In this document: one piece after another, positions 15,572-23,186 of the stretch | How positions within the stretch are numbered: position 1 is the stretch's first letter | Layout of the letters: every line of letters begins with the position of its first letter | Origin: CAZQLE01 sp964593905 | Lineage (GTDB): Bacteria > Chloroflexota > Anaerolineae > Anaerolineales > Anaerolineaceae | Reading direction: 5' to 3' | Assembly: GCA_964593905.1 (NCBI GenBank) | Contig: CAZQLE010000042.1 | Span: 1 to 23,186, forward strand | DNA: 23,186 nt | Program-made: the position numbers and the translations under genes | The notes under the pieces: model-generated | What the model was told of the DNA's origin: nothing | The model's database searches: none | What the model saw: only the letters and a program-made list of their open reading frames with translations

Positions 15572-16003
15572 TTGGCAAATAAAAAAATTTATTCAGGTCA
15601 GGGTCTTGTCGAGTTTGCCATCATTTTACCTGTACTGGTGTTGTTAATCATGGGCGCGCTCGATCTGGGACGCCTGTTCCAGATGTACATCGTGGTTACC
15701 AATGCCGCACGAGAGGGCGCTTATTACCTTTCGTATGTGGATACAGAAGACAGTGCCAATTGCAGCGGCGGGGTTTGTTTTCGGGGGACAATCGAAGCCG
15801 CCCAAAATGAGGGTCTGAATTCAGGCATTAATATCACGGCCAGCGATATTGTCGTCACCGGCTGCACCTCTGGCGCGGCGCGCTGCTCCATCGGGGCAAC
15901 GGTTGCGGTCACGGTCACGCAGCGAGTGCGGTTGAACCTCATCGGGGTCTTTGCCGGCCCGCTGCCCATCCGTCATACCACAAGAATGGTGGTGCAGGTA
16001 TGA
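15572..16003 (+). CDS. tadE: TadE-like minor pseudopilin (first copy)
   Basis: This 143-residue protein opens with the pseudopilin pattern GQGLVEFAIILP (residues 9-20): a Gly before the likely cleavage point, Glu at +5, then a hydrophobic helix of about 20 residues ending LGRLFQMY. The rest is a small soluble domain with four or more cysteines (near 62, 67, 97 and 103), perhaps forming disulfides outside the cell. TadE proteins prime Flp/Tad pilus assembly. The start is TTG 15572, backed by AGGGGG about six bases upstream. It overlaps the next gene by four bases (ATGA), so the two are coupled. Confidence 0.88.
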   Translation: MANKKIYSGQGLVEFAIILPVLVLLIMGALDLGRLFQMYIVVTNAAREGAYYLSYVDTEDSANCSGGVCFRGTIEAAQNEGLNSGINITASDIVVTGCTSGAARCSIGATVAVTVTQRVRLNLIGVFAGPLPIRHTTRMVVQV

Positions 16004-16419
16004 ACAGGCGAAAATATGCCGGGCAATCTCTGGTGGAATTCGCGCTTATTATTCCACTGATTATTTTGTTGTTCACCGTCTTTCTGGATCTTGGTCGGGG
16101 GGTCTATTATCACATTTCACTAACCAGCGCGGTGCGTGAAGGGGCGCGTTATGCAACAGTTAACCCCACACAAACCGCCGCACAGCGGACCGCGGTTGAG
16201 AATGTGATCCGCGCCAAAATGCAATCGGTAAATACCACCCAGTTGACCATCACCGTCACCCCTCCCAATCTGTGCTGCAATGTCATGCGCATCCAGGCCC
16301 AACTGCAATTTCGGCCGGTAACGCCGGGGCTGCAGACAATTGTGAGGGGGACCAATGGCATCCCCATCAATGTTAACACGGCCGTTCGGGTTGCTCCAGT
16401 TGCTTTACCAAGGAATTGA
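16000..16419 (+). CDS. TadE-like minor pseudopilin (second copy)
   Basis: A 139-residue paralogue of the preceding gene, beginning MNRRKYAGQSLVEFALIIP with the same Gly/Glu(+5) cleavage arrangement and a single N-terminal helix, then LDLGRGVYYHIS. The soluble part has a vicinal Cys-Cys (about residues 88-89). In Tad systems two such pseudopilins (TadE and TadF) usually occur together, so this may fill the TadF role. ATG 16000 overlaps the previous stop; the TadG-like gene starts three bases after its stop, so expression of all three is probably linked. Confidence 0.87.
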   Translation: MNRRKYAGQSLVEFALIIPLIILLFTVFLDLGRGVYYHISLTSAVREGARYATVNPTQTAAQRTAVENVIRAKMQSVNTTQLTITVTPPNLCCNVMRIQAQLQFRPVTPGLQTIVRGTNGIPINVNTAVRVAPVALPRN

Positions 16420-16422
16420 GCT

Positions 16423-17709
16423 ATGAAAAGCAAAATGGATCAAAAAATTAAAGGACAGGTGCTGGTCTTGTTTGCCATTGCGCTGCTGGCACTGGTGGCA
16501 ATGGCTGCACTGCTGATGGATGGCGGGCAAACTTACCTGCATCGCCGGCAGGCTCAGGCCGCCGCAGATGCCGGCGCCCTGGCCGGGGCGCGGCTGATGT
16601 GCAGCGGAGCATCGGATGCAGCCGTGCTTGCCACCGCCCAGAGTCTCTCCACCCAAAACGGAGCCACCACGGCGGTCGCCAGCTTTGGAAGTTATGCATA
16701 TGATTCCGAGACCTACCGCACCATTAATGTCGATGCAGCCATTCACCAGCGGCCCTTTGTGGGCGCATTTGGCGTGGGCGAGATGGATATTCCGGGCAGC
16801 GCCAGAGCAGCCTGCTTTTCGCCTTACAGCGCTACACGGGTAATGCCGGTTGCCTGGTCATGCCGCCCGCCCATCGGCGGGTCCGACAGCCCCGACTGCG
16901 CCCAGAAGAGCCTGAACTGGGAGCGCGAGATGGTGCCGCTGTTAAACGGCCCCACCGGGGGTACCGTCACCATCGACGGCATAACCTACAACACCCCCTA
17001 TGATTTTGATAACCACTTTCTGCCCCAACTCTATATCTTTATGGACTCCGACAAAACCCCAGTGGACCACTGCACGTCGTACGGCGGAACACTGGATTGT
17101 GACATTGATAACGACGGACAGGATGACATTCTGGGCACCGGCGACCGGAGCTGGCTGGATCTGACCGGCGGCGGCGGCGGCGCAAGCGAACTGCGTGACT
17201 GGATCAGCGGAGCCTATTCGGGCCAACTGCGCATCCATACCTGGATTCCGGCTGAATCGGGCGTGAAAGCCTCAACGTTTCAAGATGTGGATTGCTACAT
17301 CATTGGCAACGGCCGCGGGTGCACCCCGCGCAACCCGGTCATTCTGCCGGTATTCAACGCCGTATGCAATAATAATCCCACCGGCAATACCGCCTGCCAG
17401 AACGCGGCACACACCGGCACTTATGGTCTGCCGCTGCTGCCCGGTGCGAGCGATTCGGTGGTCAGCGGCGCCGGACACCCCGATTACTATCATATGATCG
17501 GCTTTAGCGGCATGTATGTTACCTGTGTGGAGGCCAATGGCAGTGCAGGCGGCTGCCCCGGCAAGGCGGCGGCCGTTGCCGCGGGGCTGCTTGACAACAG
17601 CGATAAAACCATCGAGGGTTATTTCATCAATGGCTTTCCATTTGATCTGGATGACCCTCTGCCCGGTGGGCAGCGCCTGGGAATTACCTTTCCCTCACTC
17701 GTTCCATAG
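16423..17709 (+). CDS. TadG-like pilus-assembly protein with large extracellular domain
   Basis: This 428-residue protein starts with the Tad N-terminal pattern KGQVLVLFAIALLALVAMAA, then DGGQTYLHRRQAQAAADAGALAGAR, typical of the TadG-like N-terminal domain. Unlike the two TadE-like proteins, the +5 position is Leu, not Glu. The outer domain (about 140-428) is rich in cysteine and glycine and holds a DxDxDG-type loop (DIDNDGQDD, about residues 227-235) that could bind calcium. TadG-type proteins anchor or tune Tad pili and often carry adhesive domains. AAGGAATTGAGCT precedes ATG 16423. It is followed after 35 bases by cpaB. Confidence 0.82.
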   Translation: MKSKMDQKIKGQVLVLFAIALLALVAMAALLMDGGQTYLHRRQAQAAADAGALAGARLMCSGASDAAVLATAQSLSTQNGATTAVASFGSYAYDSETYRTINVDAAIHQRPFVGAFGVGEMDIPGSARAACFSPYSATRVMPVAWSCRPPIGGSDSPDCAQKSLNWEREMVPLLNGPTGGTVTIDGITYNTPYDFDNHFLPQLYIFMDSDKTPVDHCTSYGGTLDCDIDNDGQDDILGTGDRSWLDLTGGGGGASELRDWISGAYSGQLRIHTWIPAESGVKASTFQDVDCYIIGNGRGCTPRNPVILPVFNAVCNNNPTGNTACQNAAHTGTYGLPLLPGASDSVVSGAGHPDYYHMIGFSGMYVTCVEANGSAGGCPGKAAAVAAGLLDNSDKTIEGYFINGFPFDLDDPLPGGQRLGITFPSLVP

Positions 17710-17744
17710 ACAATCCCAAACTATCAATGGGGAGGATATAAGCC

Positions 17745-18581
17745 TTGAACAGCAAACTTCGCGGTATCCTGTTACTCTTAATTGGCTTTTTCTTAATCGC
17801 CGCCGGTGTGGTGGCCGTCTTTTTACTGACACAGCAAGTGCTCCTGCCGCGGGTGCTTCCTGCGACGGAAGACCAATCGATGAAAAGCCCGGTCGTCGTG
17901 GTCACACGCGATATGTTTCTGGGCGACCTGCTCCAGGCAAATGATCTGTCGATCATTGAAGTGCCGGTAGAAATGGTCCCCCGCGATGCCTATTCCAGTT
18001 CAGAAGAGTTGGTCAACAAGACCCTGAAGACCGATCTGGTGCAGGGAGAAATGGTGCTGCGGCATAACGTGGCCGACCCGACCAACATCAACCATGACCT
18101 GGCTTTTGCGCTCTCTGAAGATCATGTGCTCTTTGCATTTGACACCAAAGATGTGATGACCATCGAGAGCGTGGTGCAGCGCGGTGATATTATCGATATC
18201 CTTGTCTCGAAACCGGCCGTGGTCGAACTCCCCAACCAGGATGACCAGGTGGCCGCCACCGAAGAGAAGGAAACCACCACCCGGCTGTTCACCTTTGATG
18301 CCTTCCAGAATGTTGAGGTCACCGCAATGGTGATGGAAGTGATTGAAGAAGAAAACCCCGAACCCATTGAAGCCGTCGGCGCTCCGCAGCGAGACAAAGT
18401 GATTCGCACCTATCTGCTGGCCATGAAACCCCAGGATGCGCTGGTGCTGAAGCACCTGAAAGATACCGGGTCGATATTTGATATCGTTCTCCGTTCTCCG
18501 ACCTCAAAAAAGCAATTTGATCTAACCCCGGTCACAGAAGAATATATCGTTGAACTTTACGGCCTCGAAATTTTGCCATAG
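17745..18581 (+). CDS. cpaB: CpaB/RcpC-type Flp pilus assembly protein
   Basis: This 278-residue protein has one N-terminal membrane helix (about 8-30), a SAF domain (about 49-110; SPVVVVTRDMFLGDLLQANDL style) and a CpaB/RcpC domain (about 118-255). In other bacteria it acts on the outer side of the inner membrane and helps order the Tad export channel; with no secretin nearby it may work at the cell wall instead. An acidic stretch (about 170-225, many Glu) is inserted in the RcpC part. The start is TTG 17745 with GGAGG eight to ten bases upstream. It sits between the pseudopilins and cpaE, the usual order. Confidence 0.88.
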   Translation: MNSKLRGILLLLIGFFLIAAGVVAVFLLTQQVLLPRVLPATEDQSMKSPVVVVTRDMFLGDLLQANDLSIIEVPVEMVPRDAYSSSEELVNKTLKTDLVQGEMVLRHNVADPTNINHDLAFALSEDHVLFAFDTKDVMTIESVVQRGDIIDILVSKPAVVELPNQDDQVAATEEKETTTRLFTFDAFQNVEVTAMVMEVIEEENPEPIEAVGAPQRDKVIRTYLLAMKPQDALVLKHLKDTGSIFDIVLRSPTSKKQFDLTPVTEEYIVELYGLEILP

Positions 18582-18611
18582 GCCTGGAACATTCCCCAGG
18601 AGGACAGAACG

Positions 18612-19847
18612 GTGACTACACCTGAGCCAACCCAATTATTGCTGCTGTCTAAGAACGAACAACTGACCGATCATATTCAGGCTGCTCTGGCGGCAGAAGA
18701 AGATTTTAAATTGATGGAAACCCCCTTGCTCAAAGAGGGGATTAACGCTGTCATTGTGGCGGTTCAGCCGGATGTCATTTTGCTGGACGCACAGTTTATT
18801 GAGGGAGATCTGTTTACAGAGATCGACGCACTGAGCGCCCGTTTTCCCACCATCCCGGTGGTGGCGCTGCTGCCCGCAGGAGACGTCACCCTCTCAAACC
18901 AGGTCATCCTGGCCGGCGCGCGGGCGTTTCTATTTTACCCGCTGTCTCAAAATGATCTGTTATCCACCCTGCGAAGAGTTCGCGAACTGCTGGTGCGCAG
19001 CGGCAAAACCGCCGAACAGCCCACCGTTGCGCCCGCAGCCGGCAAGAAGATGTTTGTCGTCTTCAGCCCCAAAGGCGGGGTGGGGGTCTCGACCACGGCG
19101 ATTAATCTCGCCATCAGCCTGCACCAGCAAATTAAAGACGAAGTGCTGCTGGTGGATGGCAAACACCTGCTGGGTCACATTTCTTTAATGCTCAACCTGC
19201 GCATCGGCAACTCGATCACCGACTTAATTCCCCATGCCGGACGGTTGGATGCCACCCTGGTAAAACAGGTGGTCACCCAGCACGGCTCGGGGCTGCATGT
19301 GCTGCCCAGCCCAATTGCCATTTCGAAGGCGCAGGGCATTCGCCCCGATGATCTTTACCGGGTGATTCTCGGGCTGCAAAGCGTATATTCGACCATCATT
19401 GTCGATGGTGGAAACTTCCTCAACGAAAATCTGGTGACCTATATGGATGCCGCTGACCACATCCTGCTGGTGGTCAACCCCAACCTGCCTTCGCTGCGAG
19501 ATGCCCGCCAGTTTTTGGATATCAGCCACACCCTCTCGTATTCCCGCGAGAAAATTCTGGTGCTGCTCAACCAGTCGGGGCGCAAGTCAGATGTCAAGTT
19601 AACCGAAATTGAACAGGCGCTGCGCACCAGGATGTTTGGCGTGATCCCCACAGACGAAGAAGCTGTTTTGAGCAGCATCAATGAGGGCGTGCCGCTAATT
19701 CTTAAGAAAGCCAACCACCCCATCAGCAAAGCTTATGCCAAAATCGCGCGAACCATTGCAGATACGCTGCTGCCAACCGGGAGCAAAGCGCACTCAGGCG
19801 CGGGCGGCTTTGTCGATGTATTGCGCAAATCATCCCGACTGGGGTAG
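18612..19847 (+). CDS. cpaE: CpaE-like MinD/ParA-family ATPase with receiver-like N-terminus
   Basis: A 411-residue cytoplasmic protein expected to place the Tad machine. Residues about 7-125 have a response-regulator-like fold (LLLLSKNEQL, VILLDAQ with Asp59, PVVALLPAG, AGARAFLFYP). The conserved Lys before Pro is replaced by Tyr109 and the early acidic pair is absent, so it is probably not phosphorylated normally. The ATPase part opens KGGVGVSTTA (154-163), the deviant Walker A of MinD/ParA proteins, and continues with LLVDGK and IIVDGG strands. A further motif LLVVNPNLPSLRDA is typical. GTG 18612 is supported by AGGAGG. Next is TadB after 21 bases, with no TadA gene between. Confidence 0.9.
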   Translation: MTTPEPTQLLLLSKNEQLTDHIQAALAAEEDFKLMETPLLKEGINAVIVAVQPDVILLDAQFIEGDLFTEIDALSARFPTIPVVALLPAGDVTLSNQVILAGARAFLFYPLSQNDLLSTLRRVRELLVRSGKTAEQPTVAPAAGKKMFVVFSPKGGVGVSTTAINLAISLHQQIKDEVLLVDGKHLLGHISLMLNLRIGNSITDLIPHAGRLDATLVKQVVTQHGSGLHVLPSPIAISKAQGIRPDDLYRVILGLQSVYSTIIVDGGNFLNENLVTYMDAADHILLVVNPNLPSLRDARQFLDISHTLSYSREKILVLLNQSGRKSDVKLTEIEQALRTRMFGVIPTDEEAVLSSINEGVPLILKKANHPISKAYAKIARTIADTLLPTGSKAHSGAGGFVDVLRKSSRLG

Positions 19848-19868
19848 CACCTCATCTGAGGAGGAACA

Positions 19869-20834
19869 TTGAACGAAGGCCTGTTCTCAAATCCGCTTGT
19901 CATCGCCGTGGTCTTCAGCGGGATCGGGGTGTTTTTAATCGGGCTGTTTGATATTATCGGGTCCTCCACGCAGATTCAGGGCCGCATGCGCCAGTATGTC
20001 GCCCCGCAGTCTGTTCAGGCTGAAAAAGAACCGCAGGCCGGGTCACGCGGCACCTTTCGCAGTTGGTTAAACGATGCCCTGGCCATTTTATCTTCAGAGT
20101 CGTTACGCCTTAAACTGATCAGCGCACAATGGGGCATTTCAGATCGCGAATATATTTTGCTGCAAATTGGGCTGACGCTGGCCGGCCTGTTTCTGGGGTG
20201 GATCATCTCGGGCAATATCATTGGCGGCATTGGCCTGGCAATCTTCTTATATATGCTGCCGGGCATGCTGCTGCACCGCAGCATTGATGTGCGCCGCCAG
20301 AAGTTTCAAAACCAACTGCTCGACGCGCTGATCTTAATGCGCGGGGCCACGCAGTCGGGGCTGAGCCTGCTGCAATCGCTGGACCTGGTGAAAGATCAAC
20401 TGCCCCCGCCCGCCTCAGAAGAGTTTGGCCGGGTGGTGCGTGAAGTGCAAATCGGGCTGCCGCTCAGTCAGGCTTTAATCAACCTGTCGAGCCGGATGGA
20501 GAACGATGATCTGTATATGCTGGTGACGGCGATCATCATCAACAGCCAGGTGGGTGGGAATCTTTCCACCATGTTGAACTCGGTAACCCATACCATTCGC
20601 TCCCGCCTGTACCTATTTGGTGAAGTGCGTGCGCTCACCGCTTATGCCCGTTATTCCAGCTATCTGCTTACCCTGCTGCCTTTTGGCACCGCATTGATCA
20701 TTTATCTGGCGAACCCAAGCTATTTTGATACGGTTCCCCAGTCGCTGATCTCGCAGATCATCCTGGTCGCAGCCGCCATCATGCTGGTGATCGGCAATAT
20801 CTGGGTCCGGCGAATCGTTAAAATTAAGGCCTGA
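19869..20834 (+). CDS. tadB: TadB, Flp pilus platform protein
   Basis: This 321-residue inner-membrane protein belongs to the T2SS-F superfamily, which links the motor ATPase to the growing pilus. Hydrophobic segments lie at about 8-30, 98-135, 262-282 and 294-315. The T2SS-F domain (about 146-250) shows the typical FQNQLLDALILMRGATQSGLSL and QVGGNLSTML blocks. TTG 19869 follows GAGGAGG by about six bases. It is 27 bases before the sister gene tadC. The pair forms the usual TadB/TadC platform; its partner ATPase is not encoded here. Confidence 0.92.
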   Translation: MNEGLFSNPLVIAVVFSGIGVFLIGLFDIIGSSTQIQGRMRQYVAPQSVQAEKEPQAGSRGTFRSWLNDALAILSSESLRLKLISAQWGISDREYILLQIGLTLAGLFLGWIISGNIIGGIGLAIFLYMLPGMLLHRSIDVRRQKFQNQLLDALILMRGATQSGLSLLQSLDLVKDQLPPPASEEFGRVVREVQIGLPLSQALINLSSRMENDDLYMLVTAIIINSQVGGNLSTMLNSVTHTIRSRLYLFGEVRALTAYARYSSYLLTLLPFGTALIIYLANPSYFDTVPQSLISQIILVAAAIMLVIGNIWVRRIVKIKA

Positions 20835-20861
20835 AAAGGTAACCAGACCGCTTAGGAAATA

Positions 20862-21806
20862 ATGATGACAAACACGAATCTGGTTTTCATAATTGGCGGT
20901 GTATTGGTACTTCTGGGGCTGCTCTTTATCTTGATCAGCCTGAAATCACTGCGCAGCAACCCGGTTGCACAGCGCATTAACACATTTGTCACCGATTACA
21001 GCATGTCGGGGGCAGAAAGCCGCAAAGCTGCCAGCGCAGCCAACGAGTCTCTCTTTAATCGGACTATGGCCGTTGCAATCCGGCGGCTGGTATTCTGGCT
21101 GGGGCAATTGACCCCGCAGCGTTCGGTGGAAGAAACCACCCGCAAGTTATCGGTGGCGGGCATCGACCTGCGCGCCCGTGAATTTTTGGGGCTGGAACTG
21201 TTGATTGCATTAAGCGGGGTTGCCATCACCCTGCTGATATTTTTCACCTCTGGCCGGCGCGATCTGCTGGGCCTGGCCATGTATGGCGCGATTGTATTGT
21301 TTTTTGCGCTGCTGCCAACTGCCTGGTTGAATGGCCGGGTGCGCAAAGCCACCCAGGAGATCGCAGACGGGCTGCCCGATGCGCTGGATATGCTCTCGGT
21401 GTGCGCCTATGCGGGTCTTGGTTTTGATCAATCGCTGCAGCGCGTCAGTGACTACTGGCAAACCCTGCTGGGGCTGAACTTTCGCCGGGTGGTGCAAGAG
21501 CTGGAACTGGGCGTTTCACGCGCCGATGCGCTGCGCAATATGAGCGAACGTCTACAAATTACCGAGCTTTCGTCTTTTGTGGCGGTCATCTTGCAGGCCG
21601 ATATTCTGGGCATGCCTATTTCAGATGTATTGCACACCCAGGCCGAGCAAATGCGGGTGTTGCGGCAGCTTCGCGCCAGAGAACTGGCCAACCGTTTGCC
21701 GGCGCGCATGATGATTCCGCTGGCGTTGTTAATCTTACCCGCCATGCTGGCGGTCATTCTGGCGCCACTGGTGCCGTCGCTCACCGGGCTCTTCCTTGGT
21801 TTCTAA
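20862..21806 (+). CDS. tadC: TadC, Flp pilus platform protein
   Basis: This 314-residue paralogue of TadB has one N-terminal helix (about 7-28), two central helices (about 112-156), the signature LPDALDMLSVCAYAGLGFDQ (171-190), a second conserved block LGMPISDVL (249-257) and a last membrane region (about 285-314). Together with TadB it forms the inner-membrane platform. The start is ATG 20862 (GGAAAT upstream); the ATG three bases later is an equally good choice. The next gene starts 35 bases after the stop. Confidence 0.92.
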   Translation: MMTNTNLVFIIGGVLVLLGLLFILISLKSLRSNPVAQRINTFVTDYSMSGAESRKAASAANESLFNRTMAVAIRRLVFWLGQLTPQRSVEETTRKLSVAGIDLRAREFLGLELLIALSGVAITLLIFFTSGRRDLLGLAMYGAIVLFFALLPTAWLNGRVRKATQEIADGLPDALDMLSVCAYAGLGFDQSLQRVSDYWQTLLGLNFRRVVQELELGVSRADALRNMSERLQITELSSFVAVILQADILGMPISDVLHTQAEQMRVLRQLRARELANRLPARMMIPLALLILPAMLAVILAPLVPSLTGLFLGF

Positions 21807-21841
21807 GCGACCCATTGACTACTGGTTGAAAAGGTTAACGA

Positions 21842-23186
21842 ATGACACTGCCTGAACAAAACCCTCTCCACAACCTGCCCGAAACCGCAGCCGAGCGTTT
21901 ATCGGGGGGTTTAAACACCCAGACTGCGGCAGATGATCCGGTGTTGTCTGCCGACCCATTGTACCTGGAGCTGATGCAATATTATCAGAACGGCGCGTGG
22001 GCAGATTGCAACCGGCTGGTGGAGACGCTGCAACAAAAATATCCCGACCGTGTCTGGCTGACAGAGATCAGCGCAGATATTGGGATGCGCCTCATGCTCA
22101 AGCGAATGGAAGATGAGGCCCAAAAAGAACGCAGCAAACAACACATCCAAAAGATCCTTACCGTAGCAGGGTTTGTTTTGCTGGCAGTGTTGATGGGCTT
22201 TTTCATCATTCGAACACTGGTCAATAACTATCAGGTTCAGCAGCGGGCCGCAATGCAGGCCATTGCCGAGCAGCAGGCCACCCAGTTGGATGATCTTTCT
22301 GCCCAGGCGGCCAACCTGCTCAAAGCCGGCAATGCCGATCTGGCGCTGGGTGTAATTCAGCAAATTCAAGTGATCGATCCCGAATATGCCGAGTTGAAAT
22401 CTTTGAATGAAACCGCCAACCAGATCATGATCTGGAACCAGCTTTACACCCAGGCGCTGGCCGCCCTGGAACAGCAGGAATATGATCAGGCCCATAGCCT
22501 TTTTGAGCAAATTCAAAAAGGGAATCCCAACTTTCGCGATATTACAAATCAACTACGCAAAATTGATCAGCACAAGACTTTGATGGCCATGATCGACCAG
22601 GCCAACGCCAGTTTTCTTAACCAGCGTTGGGCAGAGGTGATCACCGGCTATGAAGAGATCATTCGCCTGAACGGCGGGCTCGACTCAGAGCGTTCAAAAC
22701 AACAACTCCTCACCAGTTATCTGCGCTCGGTGATCGCCATTCTTTCCAAAGATCAGCAGACGTTTGAAGAGATTGACCAGGCGGGTGAATATTACCGCAA
22801 AGCCGTGGCGCTCATTCCACAAAGCAGGACTTATGTTCAGGAGCGCGGGAATTTGCAGCAAATCAGCATCCAGCTCCTGGCCGCCAAATATACCCAGACC
22901 GCCCGCCGCATTCTGGCCGACCCCAATCAGAACGAGCGCACGGTCAACCGTGCGGTCGATTATTTGACCCGCGCCCTCGAACTGACCCCCGAAGAGACCC
23001 AGCTCAAAATTGAGATCGACAAAGGCAATCTTTACCTGGCCGGGCTGCAAGCGTTTGCGCGCGAAGACTGGGAGAACGCCGTACAAAACCTGACCGTGCT
23101 GACCAATTTCGACAGCAACTATCCAAATGGAATGGCGCGCCACTTTTTGTATGAAGCCAGCCTGGCAAACGGCCTAAAATATTACC
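21842..23186 (+). CDS. TPR-containing single-span membrane protein, 3'-truncated
   Basis: The frame starting at ATG 21842 (AAAAGG nine bases upstream) is open for 448 codons to the window edge, so the C-terminus is missing. Residues 1-103 are soluble and include a short helical pair (DPLYLELMQYYQNGAWADC). A single membrane helix lies at about 104-126. Then a long helical part follows with TPR-like repeats (LLKAGNADLALGVIQQI, ALEQQEYDQAHSLFEQI, FLNQRWAEVITGYEEI, AFAREDWENAVQNLTVL). Several repeats have Tyr/Trp and Ala at TPR positions. TPR proteins (TadD class) occur in Tad loci, but TadD is a small lipoprotein without this N-terminus. I do not recognise a specific family; a scaffold role for the Tad machine is an inference. 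Confidence 0.75.
   Translation, partial: MTLPEQNPLHNLPETAAERLSGGLNTQTAADDPVLSADPLYLELMQYYQNGAWADCNRLVETLQQKYPDRVWLTEISADIGMRLMLKRMEDEAQKERSKQHIQKILTVAGFVLLAVLMGFFIIRTLVNNYQVQQRAAMQAIAEQQATQLDDLSAQAANLLKAGNADLALGVIQQIQVIDPEYAELKSLNETANQIMIWNQLYTQALAALEQQEYDQAHSLFEQIQKGNPNFRDITNQLRKIDQHKTLMAMIDQANASFLNQRWAEVITGYEEIIRLNGGLDSERSKQQLLTSYLRSVIAILSKDQQTFEEIDQAGEYYRKAVALIPQSRTYVQERGNLQQISIQLLAAKYTQTARRILADPNQNERTVNRAVDYLTRALELTPEETQLKIEIDKGNLYLAGLQAFAREDWENAVQNLTVLTNFDSNYPNGMARHFLYEASLANGLKYY

Overview
The window reads like a chromosomal segment of a GC-rich, probably Gram-positive-type (monoderm) bacterium. A Chloroflexota/Anaerolineae-like source is my best guess. That guess rests on a ClpC-type Hsp100, a Tad/Flp pilus locus with no secretin gene in view, polyprenyl-phosphate glycosyltransferases, an acyltransferase next to a CDP-alcohol phosphotransferase, and very large cadherin-like surface proteins. 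It is inference from gene content, not a sequence match. One 10-base N gap (4514-4523) shows that the window comes from a draft scaffold.

Layout. (1) 1-450 (+): the end of a VTT/DedA-type membrane protein. (2) 528-4646 (-): a three-gene sugar operon, transcribed as a GtrB-like family 2 glycosyltransferase, a large multi-membrane GT-C-like protein, then galE, ending at a strong hairpin. Upstream of it (4686-4787) is a highly structured, SRP-core-like RNA element behind a good minus-strand promoter (4844-4871). (3) 5009-10228 (+): one 1739-residue secreted mosaic protein with six cadherin-like repeats. (4) 10504-12247 (+): a two-gene phospholipid/glycolipid module (LPLAT-type acyltransferase and CDP-alcohol phosphatidyltransferase). 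(5) 12362-14854 (-): clpC with its own terminator. (6) 14855-15571: an intergenic stretch holding the decayed remains of a GT28-type glycosyltransferase on the minus strand. (7) 15572-23186 (+): a tightly packed Tad operon: two TadE-like pseudopilins, a TadG-like protein, CpaB, CpaE, TadB, TadC and a truncated TPR membrane protein running off the end.

How the parts work together. The Tad genes encode minor pseudopilins, the periplasmic/outer-face CpaB, the CpaE localisation ATPase and the two TadB/TadC platform proteins. The motor ATPase TadA/CpaF, which commonly lies between CpaE and TadB, is absent from that position, and no Flp major pilin or prepilin peptidase is seen. The sugar operon fits a scheme in which GalE supplies a UDP-hexose, the GT2 enzyme loads a hexose onto a polyprenyl phosphate, and the GT-C protein moves it to an extracellular acceptor.

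The most useful observations are these: the N gap appears to be an artefact that splits the GT2 gene (a 9-base duplication flanks it, and collapsing it restores the frame); the 102-base nested-helix element lies in the leader of the same operon; TadA is missing from the Tad operon; and an enzyme-like beta-propeller is embedded in the 1739-residue surface protein.
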